Source: Alphaproteobacteria bacterium (GTDB lineage: Bacteria > Pseudomonadota > Alphaproteobacteria > TMED109). From it: 56,760 nt of DNA. How positions within the stretch are numbered: position 1 is the first letter of the stretch; every line of letters starts with the position of its first letter. The position numbers and the translations under genes are program-made. A model generated the notes under the pieces. That model saw only the letters and a list, made by a program, of their open reading frames with translations. It searched no databases and was not told the origin of the DNA. The stretch covers positions 1-56,760 of the forward strand of contig JAJEGJ010000111.1 in NCBI GenBank assembly GCA_022819905.1, written 5' to 3'. Below, in pieces: positions 17,795-26,061 of this stretch.

Positions 17795-18525
17795 CGTTCT
17801 TCTCCCCTGAGTGTCGCCAGGTGCCGCTCCGCGATTGCACGGCCTTCGCTGCCCTCCGCCGCAACGGCTTCGAGTGCCGCGGCCAGCGAGAGGTTTCCTG
17901 TCACGCGGTCGAAGGGCGGTGGGTCATCGTCCGCGCAGCCACGGTTCCGGCAGGGCGGCACCCCGCCCGGCACGACGACCACCGCCGGCACTCGCGCAAT
18001 CCCGAACAGGCGGAAGAGCCTGGGGTCGATCGCGACACCGGTCTTCGCGCGCCCGAGGCGACCGGCGATCCGCCGGGCCATCGCTGGGAGGCTCCCCTCC
18101 GCCACACCGCGCAGCACCAGCGGGGCTCCGATCCGGGCCGCATCCCGCGCCGCCGCCCGCCAGCTCGCGGCCGGTACCGCGAGGCTCGTGAAGAGCAGCA
18201 CCTCGGCGGCCGCCGCGCCCTTCGATCCGACCGTTCCCGCGTGGCGTCGGGACACGGGCGAGGTCGGGACGGCGTTGTCCGATGCAGGTCCGGCGCCCCT
18301 GGCGGCGCGCTCCACGGCCCGCTCGACCACCGCCTTCCGTAAACCTTCGATGGTTGCGCCGGCGGCCCCCGCGGAGACTTCCTCCGCGAGTTGTCGTGCC
18401 ATGTCCGCGTGGCCGTCCTGCGCTTCCTCTGCGGACACCTGACCCACCAACGCCAGAGTTACCGCACCCACGGCGAGAAGCAGCGCGCAGACGCGGAGCG
18501 CGGGCAGGCGCAGGAAGGGGATCAC
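17791..18525 (-). CDS. trbC: F-type conjugative pilin assembly protein TrbC
   Basis: This 244-residue protein has no ATG. GTG 18525 is the only start that overlaps the traU stop in the operon's usual way and gives a signal peptide (VCALLLAVGAVTLALVGQVSA). The C-terminal half is the TrbC_Ftype domain: AEVLLFTSLAVPAASWRAAA, GAPLVLRGVAEGSLPAMA, VAIDPRLFRLFGIARVPAVV and FDRVTGNLSLAAALEAVA. The N-terminal part is a helical spacer. TrbC works with TraW in the periplasm during F-type pilus assembly. In many elements the two are fused, but here they are separate genes flanking traU. Confidence 0.92.
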   Translation of the reverse strand: MIPFLRLPALRVCALLLAVGAVTLALVGQVSAEEAQDGHADMARQLAEEVSAGAAGATIEGLRKAVVERAVERAARGAGPASDNAVPTSPVSRRHAGTVGSKGAAAAEVLLFTSLAVPAASWRAAARDAARIGAPLVLRGVAEGSLPAMARRIAGRLGRAKTGVAIDPRLFRLFGIARVPAVVVVPGGVPPCRNRGCADDDPPPFDRVTGNLSLAAALEAVAAEGSEGRAIAERHLATLRGEER

Positions 18526-19511
18526 AGGAGGCAGCAGTTCCGCTTGCGCCACAGCAGGTAGCCGAAGTTCTCGCCGGCCACCGGGAGTTCCCGGAGCGAT
18601 TCCCAGAGCACCGACGACCGCCCGGTCGGATTGCACGCCGTGAGCGGGGACGTGGCCGGCACCGGCTGGGTCATCTGCCAGCGGTACTGCGACTTCCGCA
18701 TCACCGGCATCGGGTACCGGCCGCAGAGCGCGCCCGAGCCGACAGTCCCCCAGGCGAGACCGGCGCGGTGCAGTCGGTAGAGGAGGCGCTGTCCGGCGAG
18801 CAGCGACGCCTGCACCCCGCCGACATGCGCCGCGACGTTCCCGGTCAGCGGGTACATCCCGCCTTGGCACCCCGCGCACCAGAAGAGCGGGTCGAGCGGC
18901 AGCCCGGCCGAGGAGGCCGTGCAGGCGGCCTGCGCGGGGACGTTGGCGAAGAGTGCCGCCTCGGGGTTGAGGAGGAACGAGAGTTCGTCGTCGAGCCAGG
19001 CGGGGTCGAGTTCCGACGTCCACGCGATGTCGATCCCGCCGGCCTCGAGACAGCCGAGGTCGAGGAGCGCCTCGATCCACGAGAGGAGCGGGTACATGTA
19101 GAGGTGCGCGTGCCAGACGGAGCCCGCCGCGCCGTCGCCGCCCGAGGAGCCGGTGCGTCCGCGCGCGGCGTGGAAGCCGGGATTTATCGAGAGGCCGCCC
19201 AGGTTCGGGAAGCACCAGGGGGTGCGCGTCACGTCGACGAGCCGGGCGGGTTCCCAGACGCCGACGGACAGTCCGATGCGCGGGATCGGCGAGCCGCAGA
19301 GGCAGATCGGCGACGAGGGGTTGGGCGTGTCGGGGGCGCCGGAGGCATTCCCCATGCTGATCGGGCCGATCGAGATCGGAAACAGGCACTCCCAGCAGAC
19401 GTCCGCGATCGGGTTCACGAAGCGGCCGGTGCAGGTCTGGGCGGTGACGTCGCCAACCGAAACGGCAAGTGCCAGAACCAAGCCCGCGAGGCCGACCGCG
19501 CAGCGCCTCAT
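18522..19511 (-). CDS. traU: F-type conjugative DNA-transfer protein TraU
   Basis: This 329-residue protein has a signal peptide (GLAGLVLALAVSVGDVTA) and typical TraU blocks: FVNPIADVCWECLFPISIG, ICLCGSPIPRIGLSVGVWEP, RLVDVTRTPWCFPNLGG, EAALFANVPAQAACTASS, FWCAGCQGGMYPLTGNV and RYPMPVMRKSQYRWQM. The many cysteines predict disulphides made in the periplasm, which fits a redox-type TraF in the same operon. TraU is needed more for DNA transfer than for pilus formation. It ends with a Cys-Cys-Leu-Leu terminus whose last codons contain the trbC start. Confidence 0.95.
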   Translation of the reverse strand: MRRCAVGLAGLVLALAVSVGDVTAQTCTGRFVNPIADVCWECLFPISIGPISMGNASGAPDTPNPSSPICLCGSPIPRIGLSVGVWEPARLVDVTRTPWCFPNLGGLSINPGFHAARGRTGSSGGDGAAGSVWHAHLYMYPLLSWIEALLDLGCLEAGGIDIAWTSELDPAWLDDELSFLLNPEAALFANVPAQAACTASSAGLPLDPLFWCAGCQGGMYPLTGNVAAHVGGVQASLLAGQRLLYRLHRAGLAWGTVGSGALCGRYPMPVMRKSQYRWQMTQPVPATSPLTACNPTGRSSVLWESLRELPVAGENFGYLLWRKRNCCLL

Positions 19512-20158
19512 GGCCGGCTACCCCGATCCCGCACCGGGACCTCGGTGATTCGCAACTGTTGCCCGTCCTGCTCGATAAGGACCGGCGTCGCGGCGAGGCC
19601 GAAGCGGGCGGAGAGACGACCGCCTTGATCGAAGAAGAACGGACGGCCGTGGCGGCGCGTGAGGTCGAGCGGACGGCCAGCGAGCAGGACGATCTTCGAC
19701 GGTACGGCGTGGGCCAAGGCCCAGCCAACCTCCACGTCCCGCCGGCCGTCGATGAACAGCAGATCGCGACTGAGCGGTGCGTGCGCCAGCGGATTGAGAC
19801 GCGTGCCGCCGGCAGCCAGCAATGTTCCGTCCGTGAGCCGGATATCGCGGTCGATCTCGATGGAAGGGTCGAACACGCGCGTGTGGTACTCGGTGGCCGG
19901 CGCGATCCCCGCCACCGGTTCAGGCATCTCGATCCGGGAGCGAGCCCGAACACGGGCCCCGTTCTCAAGTTTCGCCAGGCTGCCCGATTGCTCCAGTTCC
20001 AGCAGTCGGGCCTCGATCACGTCCAGCAGGTCGGGCTCGGCGATCGTCCAGGTCTCACCGCGCACGCCCAGATCCTTCGCGGTCGCAGGCATCTGCAGAA
20101 AGACGGACAGGCCGATGGCGAGTACCGCCACGGCGACGCGCGTCGTCCCGGGGTTCAC
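19508..20158 (-). CDS. traW: F-type conjugative pilus assembly protein TraW
   Basis: This is a 216-residue periplasmic protein with an N-terminal signal segment (VAVAVLAIGLSVFLQMPATA). The mature sequence opens KDLGVRGETWTIAEPDLLDV, the TraW hallmark, followed by a charged helix and the domain with DIRLTDGTLLAAGGTRLNPL, RDLLFIDGRRDVEVGWAL, PSKIVLLAGRPLDLTRRHG and RPFFFDQGGRLSARFGL, where a thioredoxin-like strand order has been noted for the family. It partners TrbC. It overlaps both neighbours by 4 bp (ATGA), so the operon is tightly coupled here. Confidence 0.93.
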   Translation of the reverse strand: MNPGTTRVAVAVLAIGLSVFLQMPATAKDLGVRGETWTIAEPDLLDVIEARLLELEQSGSLAKLENGARVRARSRIEMPEPVAGIAPATEYHTRVFDPSIEIDRDIRLTDGTLLAAGGTRLNPLAHAPLSRDLLFIDGRRDVEVGWALAHAVPSKIVLLAGRPLDLTRRHGRPFFFDQGGRLSARFGLAATPVLIEQDGQQLRITEVPVRDRGSRP

Positions 20159-20679
20159 GGGTGAACCCCCTCCGGCCCCACCAACGGCCCCTCCAGCCCG
20201 AGCCAGGGTATGTCCGGCAGGGGCACGGCCCGCGCCCGGATGCGATCGCGGGAAACGAATCCGATCTCGGCGTAGCGGCTGTCGTGACTGTCCCGGTGCG
20301 GCCCGTGGAGGAAATAGTGGCCCCCGGGCACCGTGCCGGCGGCGATTGCTTCGAGCGGCCGGTCGTCACGGGCGCAGGCCTTCGCGGTGCCAAGCACCCG
20401 GCCGTCGACCACGATGGTCCGTGCCGGGCCCACGTTGACACGCGCGCCCGGCACGCCGCGCACTGTCTTGAGATACGGCACCTCCGCGCCGATACCCTCC
20501 GGCGGGTCGAACAGCACCACGTCACCCGGGCCGAGATCGCCGAAGAGCGGCAGCGCGAGATATCCCCAGGCCCCGTCCGACCAGCTCGCGTTGACATGCA
20601 CGCGCGAGGCGGCGAGCAGCCACAACCCGGCGAACACCGCCATCCCGAGGAGGACCCGGTTGCGGGACCGGGTCGTCAC
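20155..20679 (-). CDS. S26-family signal peptidase-like protein of the conjugation operon
   Basis: This 174-residue protein has one N-terminal membrane helix (about 9-26) followed by an S26 peptidase fold. Expected elements are the serine region after VHVNASWSDGAWGYL, the strand GPGDVVLFDPPEG, the lysine region VPYLKTVRGVPGARV, and the late GHYFLHGPHRDSHDSRYAEIG. In other systems such proteins process pilin or cyclise it (TraF of RP4, TrhF in F-like elements). The product probably acts on the TraA-like pilin encoded 7 kb upstream. The serine neighbourhood is not the textbook N-S-M-x-P-T, so the catalytic residue needs alignment to confirm. Confidence 0.85.
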   Translation of the reverse strand: MTTRSRNRVLLGMAVFAGLWLLAASRVHVNASWSDGAWGYLALPLFGDLGPGDVVLFDPPEGIGAEVPYLKTVRGVPGARVNVGPARTIVVDGRVLGTAKACARDDRPLEAIAAGTVPGGHYFLHGPHRDSHDSRYAEIGFVSRDRIRARAVPLPDIPWLGLEGPLVGPEGVHP

Positions 20680-21110
20680 GGCCTTGTCCCTGCGGGTGCC
20701 ATCGCGTCCCCCGCCGCGGGCAGTTCCAGCAAGCGGGCGAGCGCCGCCTCGACCTCGGGCGTCAGGTCCACCGCGCCCGCCGCGATGGCCCGGGCTGGCA
20801 GCAGCACCACGCGGTGACGCTCCGCAACGTTGCGAAGTGCATCCTGCAACGCCGACGCCCAGCGCCGGGCCTCGCTCGCCGCCGCTTCTTCGGAGCCGTC
20901 ACGGCCGGCCACGTCGAGCGCGAACCGGGCGGTCAGCTCGCCGAGCCGCACGCTCGCGATCCGGGACGGGTCCGGCTGCGTCAGGCGGACCATGGCCACC
21001 GCGACCGCCGCCGCAACGGCGGCCGCGAGCACCAGCGTGGCGAGGAGCGCCGGCAGATCGATGGCCGGCGGGTCCGCCGGCAGCCGTGCGTGATCAGGCC
21101 GGCGTGGCAT
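20676..21110 (-). CDS. trbI: F-type conjugation protein TrbI
   Basis: This 144-residue protein starts at ATG 21110, inside the 3' end of the HD-like gene (17 bp overlap). One hydrophobic helix at about 20-42 anchors it in the inner membrane. The periplasmic part matches the short TrbI_Ftype family: VRLGELTARFALDVAG, WASALQDALRNVAERHRVVL and LPARAIAAGAVDLTPEVEAA. In F, TrbI affects pilus retraction and outgrowth. The longer frame beginning at 21326 is rejected because its N-terminal part is an antisense-type Arg/Pro-rich sequence. Confidence 0.85.
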   Translation of the reverse strand: MPRRPDHARLPADPPAIDLPALLATLVLAAAVAAAVAVAMVRLTQPDPSRIASVRLGELTARFALDVAGRDGSEEAAASEARRWASALQDALRNVAERHRVVLLPARAIAAGAVDLTPEVEAALARLLELPAAGDAMAPAGTRP

Positions 21111-21720
21111 TGGTACCGGTGACGGCGCCCGCGGTGCCGTCCGTCGTGCGAAGCTCCTGCAACCGGCCAAGCCACGCCCGTGCCGCCCGCTCCGGCGCCA
21201 GGGGGCGGACGCGGCGCCGGCATGGCGGAAACGCCAGCGCGCCGTCGGATGCCTCGGTGCCGTCGAGCAGGTCGCGGCTTTCCGCCGAGGCTGCCATCCG
21301 GTCGACGAACCTGAGCAGCTCCGCATGTTCCTCGCCGAGCACCGGGTCGAGGCCCGCCGCCTCGCGGAGCGCGCGCTCGACGGTGGCGGCGAGCTTCCCA
21401 GTGCGGTCGGCGCCCCGTGCGGCGCCGGCCGGCAGGTCCCGGAGCCAGGCCGAGGCCGCGCCTGCGATCAGTGCGTGCAGCGACAGGGTGCGCCGGTCCG
21501 CAACCGGCAGTCCCTGGAGGGCCTCGATCTCCTCGCTCACGACGACCGCATGGGCGGCGAGGGAGTGGTAGTGGCGCATCCGCCCGCCGCGACGGCACGT
21601 GTTGGCGAGCACGTGCGCCACCGCCTCAAAGTCGATGTCGGCGGCGCTGACCGCGTCGGGATCGCCCGGCCAGGCGAGCGGCCGGTCTTCCCCCGCCCCG
21701 GGCAATGGTTTCGATGTCAT
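21094..21720 (-). CDS. Degenerate HD-domain (YfbR-like) protein
   Basis: This is a 208-residue protein from ATG 21720 (4 bp overlap with traC). Residues 40-96 follow the pattern of HD nucleotide phosphohydrolases: CRRGGRMRHYHSLAAHAVVV corresponds to the family's first helix with its histidine (H57 kept), and LIAGAASAWLRDL aligns with the usual LLHDAAEAYLGDL. At the metal-binding dyad, His-Asp has become Ala86-Gly87 and the next acidic residue is Ser90. Hydrolase activity is therefore unlikely. It lies between traC and trbI, where F has no equivalent, so it may be a structural or regulatory leftover of a nucleotidase. Confidence 0.7.
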   Translation of the reverse strand: MTSKPLPGAGEDRPLAWPGDPDAVSAADIDFEAVAHVLANTCRRGGRMRHYHSLAAHAVVVSEEIEALQGLPVADRRTLSLHALIAGAASAWLRDLPAGAARGADRTGKLAATVERALREAAGLDPVLGEEHAELLRFVDRMAASAESRDLLDGTEASDGALAFPPCRRRVRPLAPERAARAWLGRLQELRTTDGTAGAVTGTNATPA

Positions 21721-24284
21721 GGAAGGTCTCCCTGTTCCTGCGGTTCCGGTTGTTGCTGCTGATCCCCCCGGGTGGCCGGGCCGGTCGCCGTTCCGCCACC
21801 GGCGATGCGGTCGATGGCCTCGGTCGTCGTGAGCCCCTCCGCCTTCAGGTTCTCGACCGCCGCGAAGGCGGGGCCGCGCGACGAGAACAGCGCCACCGAC
21901 CAGGCATCGAGCACGAGGCGCGCCACCCGCCAGCCGTCCGGGCCGTGCAGCACCAGCTCGGCGTATCTGCCGTCGGCGGTGGTCAGGCTCTTGAGCGCCC
22001 GCTCCATGCCGGGATCGCAGTGAATGCGCTTCTCCTGCTTCAGGAGCTCGACCGATTCGTCCTTCTGGGCGAGGAAGATCACCCAGTCCGAGTTCTCCCA
22101 CGCGGCCCTTGCCGCCGGGTTGGCGTAGTAGTCATTGACCGACTGCGTGCCGGTGACGAGTGCGCCCCGGTACTTCCGTGCCCGTCTTGCCGCCCCTTCG
22201 AGGAACGCCTTGCTGTCCTCGCCCGAGAGCAGGTCCCACGCCTCGTCGATCACGATGGCCTTGGCGCGCGTGCGGGGCCCGTGGTACATGCGCTGCGTGG
22301 CGAGGAAGACGACGAGCATGAGGACGACGCCCTGGACGTCGCCCCGGCCCTTGAGTTCGGCCAGCTCGAACACTGTCATGGCGTTCTCCAGGTCCGGCAC
22401 GTTCGACCCTGCGAACAGCCGGCCCATCGCACCACCCGGACACCAGGGGCCGAGCGCCGTCGCCATGTCCCTGGCGCGGCGGTCGTCCCGGGCTTCCAAC
22501 CTGGCCCGTACCGTGCCGAGATCGGCCTCGTTGCCCATGTCGTCCCAGGCTGCCGCGATGGCCTCGGCAATCAGCGCCGCCTCGATGTCGTCGATCGAGC
22601 CCCGGCGCCGCGCCATGCGGCCGATGACGCCGGCCAGCATCGCAAAGCACTCCTCGCGGTAGTCGCCGTCGTGGTTCGCCGTCCCGGCGTCGATCATGGC
22701 AAAGGGGTTGAGTGTCGCGGCGTCCTTGCCGAACGCGATGAAGGCACCGCCGAGCGCCTCTGCCGTGTGCTGGAACGAGCGGCCGTCGTCGATCACCACG
22801 GCCTCGCCGCCAGCGCCCACGATGCCCGTCACCAGCTCCTGCATCAGCACCGACTTGCCGGAGCCCGACTTGCCGGTGACGGCGACGTTGTAGTTCCCGG
22901 CGTCGTTCGCAAACGGCGACCAGCACGCGGGCTGGCCACGCCGCCCGATTAGGAAGAGCGCCGGCGGGTTGTCCAGACTGGCCGGCTGGCCCCGCCACTC
23001 GCCGTGGACAGGGGCGAGGTTGACCGCCGACGAGGTGAGGAGCGTCTTCATGCGCCCCAGCCGCTCGAAGTCGGCGTCGAGCCCGCCCGCGGCCGCCATC
23101 GGCAGGCACGCGAGCCACGAGGGGAGCTGCACGTAGCGCTCGGCCGCGACCCGCCAGCCCTGCCCGTGGTAGATCGCGCGGACCGCCTGCTCGGCCTCGT
23201 CGAGCGCGTCGAGCGGTGCGTATACCGCCACCATGTACGCGGCCCGCACCAGCTTCTCGCCGTCCTTGACGCGCTCCGTGACCGCCTGCCAGTCGCGCGC
23301 CTTCTCGGGGAGGCCCGGGAGATACCGTGCGAGACCGGTCCCCGCCTGCTGGGTGGCGCGGGCCGACTTGAGGAATGCCTTCTCCCCCGCAGCCTCGTCG
23401 CCCGTCGTGAACACGAGCGCCGTCAGCACCGGGCAGCCGGGCTGCAGGAAGTCGCGGTGGAAGTCGCCGATCAGGGCATTCCCCCGCCAGCCGGGCCAGA
23501 CCTCCGGAAAAGCGATCGCGGAGAGCACCCGGACGGCCACGTCCTCGCCGTCCGGGTGGTGGAAGGTGAGCCCCGTGGGGGCCACGGTCAGTGCCCGCCC
23601 CGGCGCGATGCACTGCTCGTGCAGCGGATCGCGCGGCGACCAGCGCCGGGGCGGCGGGCGAATGCCGCCGTCGTCCATGCCCCTGACGTCGGGCGCCACG
23701 AGCTCGGCGGCGAGGGCAAGCAGCGCGTCTGGCTCAAGCCGCCGCGCCCACGCACCCGCCGACGCGAGCGTGCCTTCGAGCGCGCGGCGGAAGGCGCCGA
23801 GCCCGGTCTCCGTGGCCGGTCCCGGCGGCCCCGCAAGGCAGGCGGTGACGAAGACCCGGTAGTCGGAGAGAGTGTTCGGCGGGCCGCCGACATGAAGCTT
23901 CCGCCAGCCAGCCGGGCGCAGCAGCGCGCCGCGGCGCTCACCGATCCGCGCCTGGACCCCGCCCGCACGCGCACGGGGCGCCGCCCACTCGTCGTAGGCG
24001 GCTCCGAACCGGGGGCTCGCCCAGTGCAGCACCTGGAGGGTGCAGTGCTCCGGCGCGGCGTCGGCGAAGGTGCCCGCAAGCGCGCCCGCCACCTCCTCGT
24101 CGATCCCGACGAAGGGCGGGATCTCCAGGATGAACCCGCTGCTCCCCGCATTGACGTAGAGTTCGCTCCGCTCGTCCCAGGCGCGCCACGGGAGCAATTG
24201 GTGGAGCGCCGCCGGCAGTGGCGGCGGGGTCCAGGGGGCTGGCGCCTCCGGACCCTCGAAGAGTTCCAACAGGCGGCCGATCAC
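21717..24284 (-). CDS. traC: Type IV secretion ATPase TraC (VirB4 family)
   Basis: This 855-residue cytoplasmic ATPase powers pilus assembly. The N-terminal TraC_F_IV region includes PWRAWDERSELYVNAGSSGF and the TLQVLHWASP region. The ATPase domain carries Walker A VTGKSGSGKSVLMQELV near 475, followed by VVIDDGRSFQHTAEALGG, then Walker B KAIVIDEAWDLLSG near 690 and GALVTGTQSVNDYY. The length matches F TraC (875 aa). It overlaps traV by 4 bp upstream and the HD-like gene by 4 bp downstream, in the same order as other F-type systems. Confidence 0.95.
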   Translation of the reverse strand: MIGRLLELFEGPEAPAPWTPPPLPAALHQLLPWRAWDERSELYVNAGSSGFILEIPPFVGIDEEVAGALAGTFADAAPEHCTLQVLHWASPRFGAAYDEWAAPRARAGGVQARIGERRGALLRPAGWRKLHVGGPPNTLSDYRVFVTACLAGPPGPATETGLGAFRRALEGTLASAGAWARRLEPDALLALAAELVAPDVRGMDDGGIRPPPRRWSPRDPLHEQCIAPGRALTVAPTGLTFHHPDGEDVAVRVLSAIAFPEVWPGWRGNALIGDFHRDFLQPGCPVLTALVFTTGDEAAGEKAFLKSARATQQAGTGLARYLPGLPEKARDWQAVTERVKDGEKLVRAAYMVAVYAPLDALDEAEQAVRAIYHGQGWRVAAERYVQLPSWLACLPMAAAGGLDADFERLGRMKTLLTSSAVNLAPVHGEWRGQPASLDNPPALFLIGRRGQPACWSPFANDAGNYNVAVTGKSGSGKSVLMQELVTGIVGAGGEAVVIDDGRSFQHTAEALGGAFIAFGKDAATLNPFAMIDAGTANHDGDYREECFAMLAGVIGRMARRRGSIDDIEAALIAEAIAAAWDDMGNEADLGTVRARLEARDDRRARDMATALGPWCPGGAMGRLFAGSNVPDLENAMTVFELAELKGRGDVQGVVLMLVVFLATQRMYHGPRTRAKAIVIDEAWDLLSGEDSKAFLEGAARRARKYRGALVTGTQSVNDYYANPAARAAWENSDWVIFLAQKDESVELLKQEKRIHCDPGMERALKSLTTADGRYAELVLHGPDGWRVARLVLDAWSVALFSSRGPAFAAVENLKAEGLTTTEAIDRIAGGGTATGPATRGDQQQQPEPQEQGDLP

Positions 24285-24805
24285 GGGAGCTTCCAGCCGG
24301 CGGGCTCCAGCACCACCCGCACCCAGTGGGCCTCGCGGTAGATGCCGTCCGCGTCGACGAAGGGCGCAATCCAGATGCGGCCCAGCACCTCCGGTACACG
24401 GAGGGCTTCGTCCATCACAGGCATGGCAATGCCATCCGGCCTGGCAGCAGGTTCGGTTTCAGCAGCCGGTGTGGGCGCTGCCGATGGACGCGGGCCCGCA
24501 TCGTCGCCGGCGCCGATCCCGAACAACCCCCTGAGCCAGCTGAACGGTTTGCAGCCGTCATCGCAGGCAACCTTCCCGTCCAGCGGGCGGCGAGCTTCCC
24601 GCAGCGGCTCCCCGAACATGACGGCCGGCTGGGCGACACGGGCAGGCACGGCGGGATCAGCCTCGACGATGGTCGTGCACGAGGTGCCCTGAGCCAATGG
24701 GCACTGCCAGGATTCGCCGACATGGGTGGAAGAGCACCCCGCCAGCATCATCCCCGCCGCGACGATCCCGCCCATTCCAAGTGATCGCATCACGTTCGTC
24801 TTCAT
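24281..24805 (-). CDS. traV: Conjugation lipoprotein TraV
   Basis: This 174-residue protein starts at ATG 24805 (ATGA overlap with traB). A longer frame up to 25474 is antisense to traB coding sequence and is rejected. Residues 6-24 form a lipoprotein signal ending LAGCSS, so Cys24 is the lipidated residue. TraV is the outer-membrane lipoprotein (VirB7-like) of the core complex with TraK and TraB. The sequence is cysteine-rich early (WQCPLAQGTSCTTI, VACDDGCKPF) and ends with an exposed domain (LGRIWIAPFVDADGIYREAH). Confidence 0.9.
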   Translation of the reverse strand: MKTNVMRSLGMGGIVAAGMMLAGCSSTHVGESWQCPLAQGTSCTTIVEADPAVPARVAQPAVMFGEPLREARRPLDGKVACDDGCKPFSWLRGLFGIGAGDDAGPRPSAAPTPAAETEPAARPDGIAMPVMDEALRVPEVLGRIWIAPFVDADGIYREAHWVRVVLEPAGWKLP

Positions 24806-26061
24806 TGGCTTTCTCCCCTGTTGCCGTGGTCGCCGAGCAGTCCGCCGTCGAGGCGGGCACCTTCCAGGAACACGACGCTCACGCGCGTGCCCGAACGCAG
24901 CTGGATGACCGGCTGGTACTGCTCGGCACGGCGGATCAGGTAGTCGGCAACCTTGCCGCCGGCCGACGCCGCACCCGCCCCGATGCCGGCCCGGCCGATG
25001 TCCGCAAGCCCTGTGTTGGCGACTGCCGCCGCGCCGCCGCCGGTCGCGACAGCCTGCGGCTGGAACGCCTGCGCAGCCCCCTGTCCGGCGCCCGAGACGA
25101 GCCCCGCGAGGAACGCCTTCTCGACCAGCGCCCCCTCCCGGCTCACCACCGGCCCACGCACACCGGTCTTGCCCGAGCCCGCGATGAACCCCGCCACCTC
25201 CGTCTCGATCACGCTCCCCGGCTCGGGACCCGCGCAGGTCAGGGTCCGGAGCCGCGCGTAGACCTTCTCCGACGAGAGGTCGCCGTGCGCAGCGCCGGTC
25301 ACGGTGCAGCCCGCGATGTCCACGCGTTGGGCAATGCCGTCCGTGGCGGCGGTCCAGGCGGGGCCGGTGAGCCGCAGAAGGACGGGCCGCGGGTCGCCCT
25401 GAGAGGAGATGCCGGCCGAAGCGTCGACGCCGGCGAGCACGACGGCCGCGGCGTGGCTCCCGGCGGGGAGCCACGTGGACAGCGGCTTCCAGGCTTCGAT
25501 TACAGCGGCGCCGGAGGACGAGCCGTCCAGTTCGAAGGTCTCGATCAGCGGCGGCGGGGCCTCAGGGAGCGGGAGTCCTTCGTCGACATCGTGCCCCGAA
25601 CCAACGGGCGCACCCGGAAACACCGGCGCCTGCCCGGGATCCACAACCGCGGGCAGCCGCTCCGTCACGCGCCGCTCCAGGTCATCGATCATCGCGGCCT
25701 GTCGGTCGATCACCGCACGTGCATCCGCCGCTTCCGCCGCGAGCCGCTCCCGCAGCCGCTCGTTCTCCGCGCCGAGGCGCCGGGCGTCGGTCTGCATCTC
25801 GCGGAGGCGGGCCTCGATCGTCCCAATCCGCGCCTCGGAGCGCCGTGTCCACGCCTCCTCGGCGGTATCCGGACCCGCCAGTTCGGCGACGATACCGGTT
25901 GCAGCAGGCGGAGTGCCGCCGCTGCCCATTCCCAGCCACAGGGCGAGTGCCACCAGCAGCGCGGCGGCGAATCCTGAGAAGACCAGCAGCTGGCGACGGC
26001 GTACGCCCCCGGCATCGGCATCGACCGCTTGCGCGCGGGCCTCGGTTGCAGCCGCACTCAT
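24802..26061 (-). CDS. traB: Core-complex scaffold protein TraB (VirB10 family)
   Basis: This is a 419-residue protein with one membrane helix at about 28-46, a coiled-coil segment (RRSEARIGTIEARLREMQTD, then ENERLRERLAAEAADARAVI, about 70-125), a Pro/Gly linker and a C-terminal VirB10-type beta-barrel domain from about 180. That domain includes WLPAGSHAAAVVLAGVDASA, PVLLRLTGPAW, AGFIAGSGKTGVRGPVVSR and RSGTRVSVVFLEGARLDG. It spans the periplasm, joining inner-membrane ATPases to the TraV/TraK ring. It overlaps traK and traV by 4 bp each. Confidence 0.94.
   Translation of the reverse strand: MSAAATEARAQAVDADAGGVRRRQLLVFSGFAAALLVALALWLGMGSGGTPPAATGIVAELAGPDTAEEAWTRRSEARIGTIEARLREMQTDARRLGAENERLRERLAAEAADARAVIDRQAAMIDDLERRVTERLPAVVDPGQAPVFPGAPVGSGHDVDEGLPLPEAPPPLIETFELDGSSSGAAVIEAWKPLSTWLPAGSHAAAVVLAGVDASAGISSQGDPRPVLLRLTGPAWTAATDGIAQRVDIAGCTVTGAAHGDLSSEKVYARLRTLTCAGPEPGSVIETEVAGFIAGSGKTGVRGPVVSREGALVEKAFLAGLVSGAGQGAAQAFQPQAVATGGGAAAVANTGLADIGRAGIGAGAASAGGKVADYLIRRAEQYQPVIQLRSGTRVSVVFLEGARLDGGLLGDHGNRGESQ

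Noticed and set aside
18282-19968. Large antisense or out-of-phase frames over traU, traW and trbC
   Set aside because: The minus frame 17791-19968 is trbC only from GTG 18525 onward. The rest is out of phase with traU and traW. The plus frames have no protein character.
24806-25474. N-terminal extension of traV
   Set aside because: It overlaps traB coding sequence in another frame and lacks motifs. The lipoprotein signal begins at the ATG at 24805.
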